In this document: positions 1-6,686 of the stretch, piece after piece
Numbering within the stretch: the stretch's first letter is position 1
How the letters are laid out: each line of letters starts with the position of its first letter
Assembly (NCBI GenBank): GCA_025352485.1
Contig: JANXTJ010000306.1
Coordinates: 1 to 6,688, forward strand
Reading direction: 5' to 3'
DNA from: Salinibacterium sp.
GTDB lineage: Bacteria; Actinomycetota; Actinomycetes; Actinomycetales; Microbacteriaceae
DNA length: 6,688 nt
Program-made: the position numbers and the translations under genes
Notes under the pieces: model-generated
What the model saw: only the letters and a program-made list of their open reading frames with translations
Told to the model about the DNA's origin: nothing
Databases searched by the model: none

Positions 1-1
1 G

Positions 2-667
2 TTGGTGCGCGACCTGCAAGAGATCATCGTCGCGGCCTCCGACCACAACGTGAGTCGCGCGGCCCACAAAATCATCGCTGGCTTAGACGGCTTTGACGTG
101 AACCCCACCGGCCGACTGTGCCTCGACGTGGGCGCATCGACGGGCGGCTTCACGCAGGTGCTGCTGGAGCGCGGGGCCAGCCGGGTAATTGCCCTCGATG
201 TCGGGCACGGGCAGCTCAGCGCAGCCCTGCGCTCCGATCCCCGGGTGACGGTCGTCGAGGGTTCGAACGCCCGCTACCTGTCCCCGGCAATTCTTGCGGA
301 GCAGAGCGGCATCGCCGCGATTCCGACGCTGGTGGTCGCCGATCTGTCGTTCATCTCGCTCACTACCGTGTTGCCAGCACTGGTGCACACGGTAGGGCGA
401 GGGGCCGACTACATTGTGCTGGTGAAGCCGCAGTTCGAGGTGGGGCGCACGGGCATCCGAGAGGGCATCGTGCGCACGGCTGGGCTGCGCGAGGATGCCG
501 TGAACGGCGTGCTGTGGGCGGCCTGGGATCTGCAGCTCGGCACCGCCGGTGTCTTGCCCTCCCCCATCGCGGGAACGGCCGGAAACCGCGAATATCTGGT
601 CTGGCTGAGCGAAACTGCGGGCGGCAATCCGACAGAATGGACGAAGCAGGTTTCTGCGATCGCGTGA
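2..667 (+). CDS. tlyA: TlyA-family rRNA 2'-O-methyltransferase (hemolysin A family), 5'-truncated by window edge
   Basis: Partial gene: 221 residues are visible and the reading frame is open to the window edge, so the TTG at base 2 is not taken as a start. Family members are about 270 residues; the missing part is the N-terminal S4 RNA-binding domain. What remains is the FtsJ-like methyltransferase domain: the SRAAHK linker/catalytic segment (visible residues 18-23), the SAM-binding motif LDVGASTGGF (41-50), ALDVGHGQL (64-72), ADLSFIS (113-119), VKPQFEVG (141-148) and GNREYLVWL (194-202). By comparison with the family, K23, D114, K142 and E197 form the K-D-K-E tetrad. TlyA methylates cytidine 2'-hydroxyls in 16S and, in mycobacteria, 23S rRNA, and its loss gives capreomycin resistance; that role is family knowledge. 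The aromatic residue usual just before VSR is Asn here. The TGA stop is 25 bases before nadK, consistent with one operon. Confidence 0.95.
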   Translation: MVRDLQEIIVAASDHNVSRAAHKIIAGLDGFDVNPTGRLCLDVGASTGGFTQVLLERGASRVIALDVGHGQLSAALRSDPRVTVVEGSNARYLSPAILAEQSGIAAIPTLVVADLSFISLTTVLPALVHTVGRGADYIVLVKPQFEVGRTGIREGIVRTAGLREDAVNGVLWAAWDLQLGTAGVLPSPIAGTAGNREYLVWLSETAGGNPTEWTKQVSAIA

Positions 668-678
668 GAGCTTTGAGT

Positions 679-685
679 GGAAGGA
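679..685 (+). promoter_or_regulatory. Shine-Dalgarno sequence for nadK
   Basis: GGAAGGA ends 7 bases before the GTG at 693. It is the best purine-rich match in the 25-base tlyA-nadK gap and supports the GTG as the nadK start. No promoter is evident in this gap, so nadK is probably read from the tlyA transcript. Confidence 0.6.
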
Positions 686-692
686 CGAACCA

Positions 693-1616
693 GTGACTTC
701 CGACCGACATATTCTGATCGTCGCTCATACCCGCAGGCAGGATTCGCTCGAGGCGGCCATTGCCGTCTGCCGTCAACTGATCGCCGCCGGGCTCACTCCG
801 GTGCTCTGCGAAGACGAGTACGCGCACATTATTGCCTCGGCTCTCGACTTGGCACCGATTGCCCTCCTCGGCGACACCGTGCAGCAGGGCGACCTCGAAC
901 TGGTGATTGTGCTCGGCGGCGACGGCACGATTCTGCGGGCGGCTGAGCTGGCCAGGGGATGCTCGGCACCCCTTTTGGGCGTGAACCTCGGCCACGTGGG
1001 CTTTCTGGCCGAGAGTGAGCGGGAAGATCTAGCCGCAACCGTCGACCGTGCTCTTGCTCGCGATTACCTCGTCGAGGAGCGAATGACGCTGTCTGTGCGG
1101 GTGAAGGTCGACTCCGAGGTGGTCTACGAGACGTGGGCGCTTAACGAGGCCACCGTCGAGAAGGCAAGTCGTGAGCGGATGCTTGAGGTCGTCATCGAGG
1201 TCGACGGCAGGCCACTGTCATCCTTCGGCTGCGATGGCGTCGTGATGTCGACTCCCACGGGCTCGACCGCCTATTCCTTCTCCGCCGGCGGCCCCATCGT
1301 CTGGCCGAGCCTCGATGCCATGCTGCTCGTGCCGCTCAGCCCGCACGCACTTTTTGCCCGCCCGCTGGTGGTCGGGCCGGATTCGGCGCTGGCCGTAGAG
1401 GTTCTCGATCGCACCCAGGGCACCGGTGTGCTGTGGTGCGACGGCCGGCGCACCCACGAGTTGGCTCGGGGGTCTCGCGTGGTCGTGCGGCGCTCGCCGG
1501 TGCCGGTGCGGCTGGCGCGGCTCTCGCCCGGCCCGTTTACCGATCGACTGGTCAATAAATTCAACCTGCCCGTGTCTGGCTGGCGCGGTCCGATCGATGA
1601 GGCGCGCGACAAGTGA
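693..1616 (+). CDS. nadK: NAD kinase (ATP/polyphosphate-dependent)
   Basis: 307 residues, the normal size for an actinobacterial NAD kinase. It phosphorylates NAD to NADP in the cytosol and is the main source of cellular NADP. The visible family motifs are, in order: the N-terminal Rossmann-like strand HILIVAHTRR (6-15), the catalytic GGDGT loop (75-79, with D77 as the expected catalytic aspartate), the LGVNLGHVGFLAE segment (95-107), ALNEATVEK (149-157) carrying the NAD-binding Asn-Glu pair, and TPTGSTAYSFSAGGPI (187-202) in the C-terminal beta-sandwich domain. The GTG start is supported by GGAAGGA 7 bases upstream and by the motif spacing. The gene follows tlyA closely and its last four bases, GTGA, overlap the recN start, which suggests translational coupling. 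The tlyA-nadK-recN order is widespread in actinobacteria. Nothing in the sequence looks damaged or transferred. Confidence 0.97.
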   Translation: MTSDRHILIVAHTRRQDSLEAAIAVCRQLIAAGLTPVLCEDEYAHIIASALDLAPIALLGDTVQQGDLELVIVLGGDGTILRAAELARGCSAPLLGVNLGHVGFLAESEREDLAATVDRALARDYLVEERMTLSVRVKVDSEVVYETWALNEATVEKASRERMLEVVIEVDGRPLSSFGCDGVVMSTPTGSTAYSFSAGGPIVWPSLDAMLLVPLSPHALFARPLVVGPDSALAVEVLDRTQGTGVLWCDGRRTHELARGSRVVVRRSPVPVRLARLSPGPFTDRLVNKFNLPVSGWRGPIDEARDK

Positions 1617-3310
1617 TCGAAGAAATTTCGATTCGCAACCTGGGCGTCATCGGCGAGGCACGGCTGCCGCTCGGACCCGGGTTCACCGCCGTCACCGGAG
1701 AGACCGGCGCGGGCAAAACGATGGTCGTCACGGCACTCGGGCTGCTGTTGGGTGAGCGAGCCGAGAGTGGCATCATTCGGTCCGGCAGCGATCAGGCGGT
1801 GATCGAGGGGCGCTGGCAGGTCGAGCCCAACGGCGCGGTTGCCGATCGGGTGCACGATGCCGGTGGCGAGCTCGACGGCTCAGAGTTGATTCTCGGTCGC
1901 TCGGTATTGCTCGAGGGCCGCAGCCGCGCGACGGTCGGGGGCCGCAGCGCTCCGGTTTCGGTCTTGGGTGAGTTGGGACAGTTTCTGGTCGTGCTGCACG
2001 GCCAGTCCGATCAGGCGCGGCTGCGCAGCGCCACGGCGCAACGCGAGACCCTCGACCGGTTCGCCGGGCACGAGTTCGCCGCGCTGCTCGGTGAGTACCA
2101 GGCCGTTTTCGGCGGGTGGCAGGAGCATCAGGGCGAGCTCGATGTGCTCGTCGCGGAGCACGACCGACGGCTGCGCGAGGGCGAGGAACTGGGGGCCGCG
2201 ATCGGGGAGATCGAGGCGATCCAGCCCCAGCGCGGCGAAGACGCTGACCTCACGGCGCGCGCCGACCGGCTGACGAATCTCGAGGAGCTGCGCTCGGCGG
2301 CATCCATTGCGCATGAGGCCCTCGCGGCGGAGGGCCCTGATGATGCGAGCGACGTCAACTCGCTGATCGCACATGCGCGCCGCCAGCTGGAGCGGGTCAC
2401 CGAGCACGACGCGTCGCTCGGGCCGATCGCCGAGGGGCTCACGGCGGCAGCTATCACCATCGCGGAGCTGGCTGGCCAGCTCTCCAGCTACCTGGCCAGC
2501 CTCGACGCCGACGGCGGCCGCGAGCTGGAAGCCGTGCAGGAGCGCCGAGCGCTGCTTTCCGGCCTGATTCGGCGCTTCGGACCCACCCTCGACGACGCGA
2601 TCGATTTTCTCGACTCTGGCAGTGCACGGTTACTCGAGCTCGAGAACGACTCGACCCGTGTCGAATCTCTCCGCGCCCAGGTCGACAGTGACCGTCAGCG
2701 TGTGGTGGAGCTTGCGGCCCGGCTCAGCGACATCCGCACGGCAAATGCACGTCGGCTTGCTCAGCGCGTCACCCGAGAGTTGGCCGCGCTCGCCATGCCG
2801 AACGCCACGGTAACTGTGACGGTCGAAGATCGCTCGGACTATTCGCCCACCGGCAAAGACACCGTGTCGTTCTTGTTGCAGCCGCACTCGGGGGCCGAAG
2901 CTCGACCGCTCGGCAAGGGGGCATCCGGTGGCGAGCTCTCGCGCGTCATGCTCGCGATCGAGGTCGTCATCGCGGGTGGCGACAGCGTACCCACCTTCGT
3001 TTTCGATGAGATTGACGCGGGCGTCGGTGGCGCGAGCGCCATCGAAATCGGCCGTCGACTGGCTCGACTCAGCCGCACCGCACAGGTCATCGTGGTGACG
3101 CATCTCGCACAGGTCGCCGCTTTTGCCACCAACCACCTGCGCGTGGTTAAAGACAGCGCTGGCAATGTGACGGCGTCCAGCGTCGAGCAGCTGCACGGCG
3201 ACCAGCGCATCTCCGAGATGGCGCGTCTGCTGTCCGGCCTGCCGGATTCGGAGAGCGGCCTCGCGCACGCGCGCGAACTGCTCGAGACCGCGCGAGCACT
3301 CGACAACTGA
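1613..3310 (+). CDS. recN: DNA repair protein RecN (SMC-like ATPase)
   Basis: 565 residues, full family length. RecN is a cytosolic SMC-like ATPase that binds DNA ends and helps recombinational repair of double-strand breaks with RecA. The ABC-type head is split across the two ends of the protein: IRNLGVIGEA near the N-terminus (7-16), Walker A GETGAGKT (29-36), Q-loop HGQSDQ (129-134), then, after the coiled-coil region, the signature GASGGELSRVMLAIE (436-450), Walker B TFVFDEIDAGVGG (461-473) and switch histidine in VVTHLAQVAA (494-503). The middle, about 150-390, is rich in Glu, Arg, Leu and Ala, as expected for antiparallel coiled-coil arms; I judged this by composition only. The GTG start overlaps the nadK stop as GTGA, and a GAGG lies 10 bases upstream (1599-1602), inside nadK. 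The start places MIEEISIRNL at the usual RecN N-terminus. In many bacteria recN is DNA-damage induced, but no LexA box is visible here and the gene seems to depend on upstream transcription. Confidence 0.97.
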   Translation: MIEEISIRNLGVIGEARLPLGPGFTAVTGETGAGKTMVVTALGLLLGERAESGIIRSGSDQAVIEGRWQVEPNGAVADRVHDAGGELDGSELILGRSVLLEGRSRATVGGRSAPVSVLGELGQFLVVLHGQSDQARLRSATAQRETLDRFAGHEFAALLGEYQAVFGGWQEHQGELDVLVAEHDRRLREGEELGAAIGEIEAIQPQRGEDADLTARADRLTNLEELRSAASIAHEALAAEGPDDASDVNSLIAHARRQLERVTEHDASLGPIAEGLTAAAITIAELAGQLSSYLASLDADGGRELEAVQERRALLSGLIRRFGPTLDDAIDFLDSGSARLLELENDSTRVESLRAQVDSDRQRVVELAARLSDIRTANARRLAQRVTRELAALAMPNATVTVTVEDRSDYSPTGKDTVSFLLQPHSGAEARPLGKGASGGELSRVMLAIEVVIAGGDSVPTFVFDEIDAGVGGASAIEIGRRLARLSRTAQVIVVTHLAQVAAFATNHLRVVKDSAGNVTASSVEQLHGDQRISEMARLLSGLPDSESGLAHARELLETARALDN

Positions 3311-3413
3311 CGGCCCCTCGGCGCTCGACGACACTCGGCGCTTGACGAATTTCGCGCACGGCGGACAGCGAGTCGAGGCAATCACCCACGGCGGGAGCAT
3401 AGGATAAAACCCC
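3311..3413 (+). promoter_or_regulatory. recN-pyrG intergenic region with candidate pyrG promoter or start signal
   Basis: This 103-base stretch is the longest non-coding part of the window. TAGGAT at 3400-3405 fits the TANNNT pattern of a sigma-70-type -10 element, but there is no convincing -35 at 16-18 bases upstream. Transcription would then begin about 3411-3414, at or just before the GTG of pyrG, giving a nearly leaderless mRNA. Alternatively AGGA at 3401-3404, inside the same sequence, is the Shine-Dalgarno site, with 9 bases before the GTG. The two readings use the same bases and cannot be separated by eye. No hairpin with a T-run is seen after recN, so a factor-independent terminator is not supported. 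Confidence 0.4.
3318..3348 (+). repeat. Near-perfect 14-base direct repeat in the recN-pyrG gap
   Basis: TCGGCGCTCGACGA at 3318-3331 is repeated as TCGGCGCTTGACGA at 3335-3348. There is one mismatch (C/T) and the period is 17 bases. A weaker third relative, GCACTCGACAA, forms the end of recN at 3296-3306. Tandem sites of this kind can bind a regulator, or can be debris of a small duplication. No function can be assigned from the sequence alone. Confidence 0.5.
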
Positions 3414-5111
3414 GTGGTGGATAATTCTGAAACGGCCGTTACCAAGCATATTTTTGTTACGGGGGGCGTCGTCTCCTCGTTGGGTAAGGGCCTGACCGCC
3501 GCGAGTCTCGGAAACCTGCTGACCGCCCGCGGGTTGCGTGTGGTCATGCAAAAACTCGACCCCTACCTGAACGTCGATCCAGGCACGATGAACCCGTTCC
3601 AGCACGGCGAGGTTTTCGTCACCGATGACGGAGCCGAGACCGATCTCGATATCGGCCACTACGAGCGGTTTCTCGATATCAACCTCAACCAGGCCGCGAA
3701 CGTGACCACGGGCCAGATCTACTCGCAGGTCATCGCCAGGGAGCGCCGCGGCGAATACCTTGGCGACACCGTGCAGGTCATCCCGCACATCACCGACGAG
3801 ATTAAGCGCCGCATGCGGCTGCAGGCGACGACCGGCCCGAACGGTGAGCCGGCCCCCGACGTCATCATCACCGAGATCGGTGGCACCGTCGGCGACATCG
3901 AAAGCCAGCCGTTCATCGAATCGGCGCGCCAGGTGCGACATGAACTCGGCCGCAAGAACGTGTTCTTCGTGCACGTGTCGCTCGTGCCGTACATGAATGC
4001 TTCGGGGGAGCAGAAGACCAAGCCCACCCAGCATTCGGTCGCGGCCCTTCGCTCGATTGGCATCCAGCCGGACGCGCTCGTGCTGCGCAGTGACCGTCCG
4101 GTGTCCGAGAGCAACAAGCGCAAGATCGCCCTGATGTGTGACGTGGATGAGGCGGCCGTCGTCAACGCGGTTGACGTGCCGAGCATCTACGACATCCCGA
4201 CCATGCTGCACGATCAGGGGCTGGACTCCTACATCATCGAACAGCTCGGCCTTGTTGCCGGGGAGGTCAACTGGGACGGCTGGCGCGAACTGCTGCAGAC
4301 GGTGCACGACCCCAAACACGAGGTGAGCATCGGTCTGGTCGGCAAGTACATTGACCTGCCGGACGCCTACCTTTCGGTGACGGAGGCCCTCAAGGCCGGC
4401 GGGTTCGCCCATCAGGCCAAGGTGCAGATTCGCTGGGTTGCCTCGGACGAGTGTGAGACGGCCGAGGGGGCCGCGAAGCAACTGTCTGGCCTCGACGGCA
4501 TTGTCATCCCGGGCGGTTTCGGAGTTCGGGGCATCGAGGGCAAGCTGGGGGCGCTGAAGTTTGCGCGCGAGAACGGCATCCCGACCCTCGGCCTATGCCT
4601 CGGCCTGCAGTGCATGGTGGTCGAATATGCCCGGGATGTCGCGGGGCTTTCTGGCGCGTCATCCAGCGAATTCGACCCGGACACCGAATACCCCGTGATC
4701 GCCACAATGGCGGAGCAGGTCGACATCATTGCGGGGGGAGACCTCGGCGGCACCATGCGTTTGGGGCTCTACGAGGCCACTCTCGAGCCCGGCTCGATCG
4801 TGGCGGAACTCTATGGCAGCCCGACCATTGCCGAGCGCCACCGGCACCGCTACGAGGTCAACAACAGCTATCGCGCGCAGATCGCCGCGGCCGGTCTGGT
4901 CTTCTCTGGCATCTCGCCCGACCGCACCCTGGTGGAGTTCGTCGAATTGCCGCGCGAGGTGCATCCGTTCTACGTCGGAACGCAGGCTCACCCCGAGCTG
5001 CGTTCGCGCCCGAACCATGCTCACCCGCTGTTTAAGGGCTTGATCGGTGCGGCACTGGAGCGGCAGCAGGCGAGCCGCCTGTTCGAGGTCGCGGAGCCCG
5101 TCGATGCCTGA
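3414..5111 (+). CDS. pyrG: CTP synthase (glutamine-hydrolysing)
   Basis: 565 residues. This enzyme makes CTP from UTP, ATP and glutamine, the last step of de novo pyrimidine nucleotide synthesis, in the cytosol. The N-terminal synthetase domain (about 10-280) shows the opening KHIFVTGGVVSSLGKG (11-26, with the ATP-binding P-loop), KLDPYLNVDPGTMNPFQHGE (47-66), TDDGAETDLDIGHYERF (70-86) and ITEIGGTVGDIESQPF (152-167). The C-terminal class I glutamine amidotransferase domain (about 303-545) has IPGGFGVRG (365-373), the nucleophile Cys395 in GLCLGLQC, and His526 and Glu528 in TQAHPE completing the triad. A tail of about 20 residues follows the domain. GTG codons at 3414 and 3417 are both possible starts; 3414 is given, and the choice changes one residue. 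The first 48 bases are unusually AT-rich (about 42% GC) for this gene. The stop overlaps the next gene by 8 bases. Confidence 0.97.
   Translation: MVDNSETAVTKHIFVTGGVVSSLGKGLTAASLGNLLTARGLRVVMQKLDPYLNVDPGTMNPFQHGEVFVTDDGAETDLDIGHYERFLDINLNQAANVTTGQIYSQVIARERRGEYLGDTVQVIPHITDEIKRRMRLQATTGPNGEPAPDVIITEIGGTVGDIESQPFIESARQVRHELGRKNVFFVHVSLVPYMNASGEQKTKPTQHSVAALRSIGIQPDALVLRSDRPVSESNKRKIALMCDVDEAAVVNAVDVPSIYDIPTMLHDQGLDSYIIEQLGLVAGEVNWDGWRELLQTVHDPKHEVSIGLVGKYIDLPDAYLSVTEALKAGGFAHQAKVQIRWVASDECETAEGAAKQLSGLDGIVIPGGFGVRGIEGKLGALKFARENGIPTLGLCLGLQCMVVEYARDVAGLSGASSSEFDPDTEYPVIATMAEQVDIIAGGDLGGTMRLGLYEATLEPGSIVAELYGSPTIAERHRHRYEVNNSYRAQIAAAGLVFSGISPDRTLVEFVELPREVHPFYVGTQAHPELRSRPNHAHPLFKGLIGAALERQQASRLFEVAEPVDA
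5093..5096 (+). promoter_or_regulatory. Shine-Dalgarno sequence for the Nudix gene
   Basis: GGAG lies inside the end of pyrG, 7 bases before the ATG at 5104. It supports this start over the open frame that continues upstream to 5047 and over an internal ATG at 5164. Confidence 0.5.
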
Positions 5112-5760
5112 CGTTCCCTCCTCGGCGGGCGCTGCCTCATCCCCGGAACTTGCCGATGAGCCGATGGCCGCCGACGTGCTCTCCTCCGAGGTGGTCTATC
5201 GCGGCAACGTCTGGAACATCGTCAAGGATCGTTTCCAACTCGGCGACGACCAGATTTCTCGCGAATACATGTCACACACCGGGGCTGTAGCGATCCTCGC
5301 TATGGACGAGCGTGACCGGGTGCTGCTCATCAAGCAGTACCGGCATCCGATCAGGATGCGCGACTGGGAACTGCCGGCCGGCCTGCTCGACATCGTCGGC
5401 GAATCACCGGTGCTCGCGGCCCAACGCGAGCTTGCCGAGGAAGCCGACCTTGTTGCAGAGACCTGGCACCTGCTTGGCGAGTTCTCCACCTCGTCCGGCG
5501 GCAGTAACGAGGTCGTGCGCATTTTCCTCGCGCGCGGAGTGAGTGCGGCCCCCGAGGTTTTCTCCCGCACCGAAGAAGAGGCGGGCATCGAGGTGCGCTG
5601 GGTGCCGCTGGATGACATCGTCGACAGCGTGCTGTCGCGCGATTTGCAGAACTCGATCCTCATGGTCGGCGCGCTCATGGCGTCGGCGTCGCGTGCCCGC
5701 GGTTGGCATAACCTCGGCGCTGGGGACGCGCCGTGGCCGTGGCATCCACTGGCTCGCTAG
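5104..5760 (+). CDS. Nudix hydrolase, ADP-ribose pyrophosphatase type
   Basis: 218 residues from ATG 5104. The protein resembles the actinobacterial ADP-ribose pyrophosphatase group (compare M. tuberculosis Rv1700, in the same gene order), which splits ADP-ribose to AMP and ribose 5-phosphate with Mg2+ or Mn2+. Visible features are REYMSHTGAVAILAMD (53-68), KQYRHPIR (77-84), WELPAG (88-93) and the Nudix box from G93 to L116, ending in RELAEEADL (108-116) with metal-binding E112 and E113. E157-E159 in RTEEEAG may supply the catalytic-loop glutamate. The box departs from the textbook GX5EX7REUXEEXGU: six residues separate the first G and E, as in Rv1700, and the G of EEXG is Asp115. The first 20 residues are low-complexity and rich in Ala, Ser and Pro. 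ATG 5104 overlaps the pyrG stop as ATGCCTGA. The exact substrate is inferred, and another nucleoside diphosphate derivative is possible. Confidence 0.9.
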   Translation: MPDVPSSAGAASSPELADEPMAADVLSSEVVYRGNVWNIVKDRFQLGDDQISREYMSHTGAVAILAMDERDRVLLIKQYRHPIRMRDWELPAGLLDIVGESPVLAAQRELAEEADLVAETWHLLGEFSTSSGGSNEVVRIFLARGVSAAPEVFSRTEEEAGIEVRWVPLDDIVDSVLSRDLQNSILMVGALMASASRARGWHNLGAGDAPWPWHPLAR

Positions 5761-5765
5761 GGCAG

Positions 5766-6686
5766 ATGACCGGGCAGAGCATCGTGCTCGCGGTCGCCAT
5801 CGACCGATACCTCAGGCACGTCGCGATCGAACGCGGACTGTCGGATAACACCGTGCAGGCCTATCGGCGCGATCTGGCGTCGTATGCCGAGCTTCTTGCG
5901 CTGAGGGGCGTCACCGATCCCGGCGCCATCACCGACGTCGACGTCTCGGCGTTCGCCCGCGAACTGCGCTTGCGCACCGATCGCCCGCTGGCCGCCTCGT
6001 CGATGACGCGCATGCTGTCGTCCGTGCGCGGCTGGCACCGCTTCCTGCTCGATGAGGGAATCGTGGCGGTGGATGTCGCGGCGCAGTCAAAGCCGCCGAA
6101 GCTGACCATGCGCCTTCCGAAGGCGATCTCGATCGAACAGATGGCCTCGGTGCTGGCGGCAACGGATGGCGACGACATCCAGTCGCTGCGCGATAAGGCG
6201 CTGCTGGAGCTGCTCTATGCGACCGGCGCGCGGGTATCCGAGGCCGTGGCGCTCAACGTGGACGACATGATCGACGGCGATATCGTGCGGCTGTTTGGCA
6301 AGGGCAGCAAACAGCGCATCGTGCCGGTCGGCAGCTTCGCTAGGGCCGCGATTGAGAACTATCTGGTGCGGGCGCGGCCGGCGCTCTCCCTGCGGGGAAC
6401 ATCCACCCCCGCGCTGTTTTTGGGGATCAGGGGCCACCGGGTGTCGCGGCAAAATGCCTGGTTGATCATTCGGGCGGCGGCCGACAGGGCAAAGCTCGGC
6501 ATCGAAATCTCGCCGCACACCTTCCGGCACTCCTTTGCCACCCACCTGCTCGAGGGCGGGGCAGATGTGCGGGTCGTGCAGGAGTTGCTGGGCCACTCGT
6601 CGGTGGCCACCACGCAGATCTACACGATGGTGACCGCCGACACCCTGCGCGACATGTACACGACGGCACACCCGAGGGCACGCTAA
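5766..6686 (+). CDS. xerD: Site-specific tyrosine recombinase XerD
   Basis: 306 residues from ATG 5766, the family's usual size (about 298-311). XerD, with XerC, resolves chromosome dimers at dif during division. The N-terminal SAM-like core-binding domain (about 8-105) includes ERGLSDNTVQAYRRDL (22-37). The catalytic domain (about 115-300) has all expected residues: Arg156 in TGARVSE, Lys179 in GKGSKQR, His251 and Arg254 in HTFRHSFATH, His277 in LLGHSS, and nucleophile Tyr286 in TQIYT. The C-terminus AHPRAR matches that recalled for M. tuberculosis XerD (Rv1701), so the gene is complete; the stop is TAA. The start is uncertain. ATG 5766 lies 5 bases after the Nudix stop, with only AGGG 3 bases upstream. 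An in-frame GTG at 5733 has GGGGA 6 bases upstream and would add 11 residues and overlap the Nudix gene by 28 bases. XerD is preferred over XerC because of the gene order and C-terminus. Confidence 0.93.
   Translation: MTGQSIVLAVAIDRYLRHVAIERGLSDNTVQAYRRDLASYAELLALRGVTDPGAITDVDVSAFARELRLRTDRPLAASSMTRMLSSVRGWHRFLLDEGIVAVDVAAQSKPPKLTMRLPKAISIEQMASVLAATDGDDIQSLRDKALLELLYATGARVSEAVALNVDDMIDGDIVRLFGKGSKQRIVPVGSFARAAIENYLVRARPALSLRGTSTPALFLGIRGHRVSRQNAWLIIRAAADRAKLGIEISPHTFRHSFATHLLEGGADVRVVQELLGHSSVATTQIYTMVTADTLRDMYTTAHPRAR

Noticed and set aside
118..696. A 192-codon + strand frame overlapping tlyA
   Set aside because: Arg-, Gly- and Ala-rich translation typical of a shifted frame in GC-rich DNA; tlyA in the other frame has all family motifs.
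2630..2632. Rare TTA leucine codons in recN (2630-2632) and tlyA (83-85)
   Set aside because: In Streptomyces TTA codons can signal bldA control, but two in this window of a probable non-Streptomyces genome are not evidence of regulation.
3342..3347. TTGACG as a -35 element in the recN-pyrG gap
   Set aside because: The 17-base-spaced hexamer at 3365-3370 is ACAGCG, which is not a -10; the TTGACG is part of the direct repeat and is 52 bases from the TAGGAT.
3296..3370. Possible terminator hairpin after recN
   Set aside because: Only short GCGC self-pairings are found, with no stable stem and no T-run.
3147..4481. A 444-codon open frame on the - strand, antisense to the end of recN and most of pyrG
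   Set aside because: It mirrors the codon periodicity of a GC-rich coding strand, shows no recognisable domain, and covers the strongly conserved CTP synthase gene. Other long antisense frames (363-995, 2630-3547, 6087-6671) are rejected for the same reason.
5047..5103. Upstream extension of the Nudix gene to an ATG at 5047
   Set aside because: It would add 19 Arg/Ser-rich residues lying wholly inside conserved pyrG coding sequence; ATG 5104 has a GGAG 7 bases upstream and a normal overlap.
5766..6686. xerD as a phage or integron integrase marking a mobile element
   Set aside because: Its sequence, C-terminus and place after the Nudix gene match chromosomal XerD; no att-like repeats, tRNA gene or cargo genes are present.
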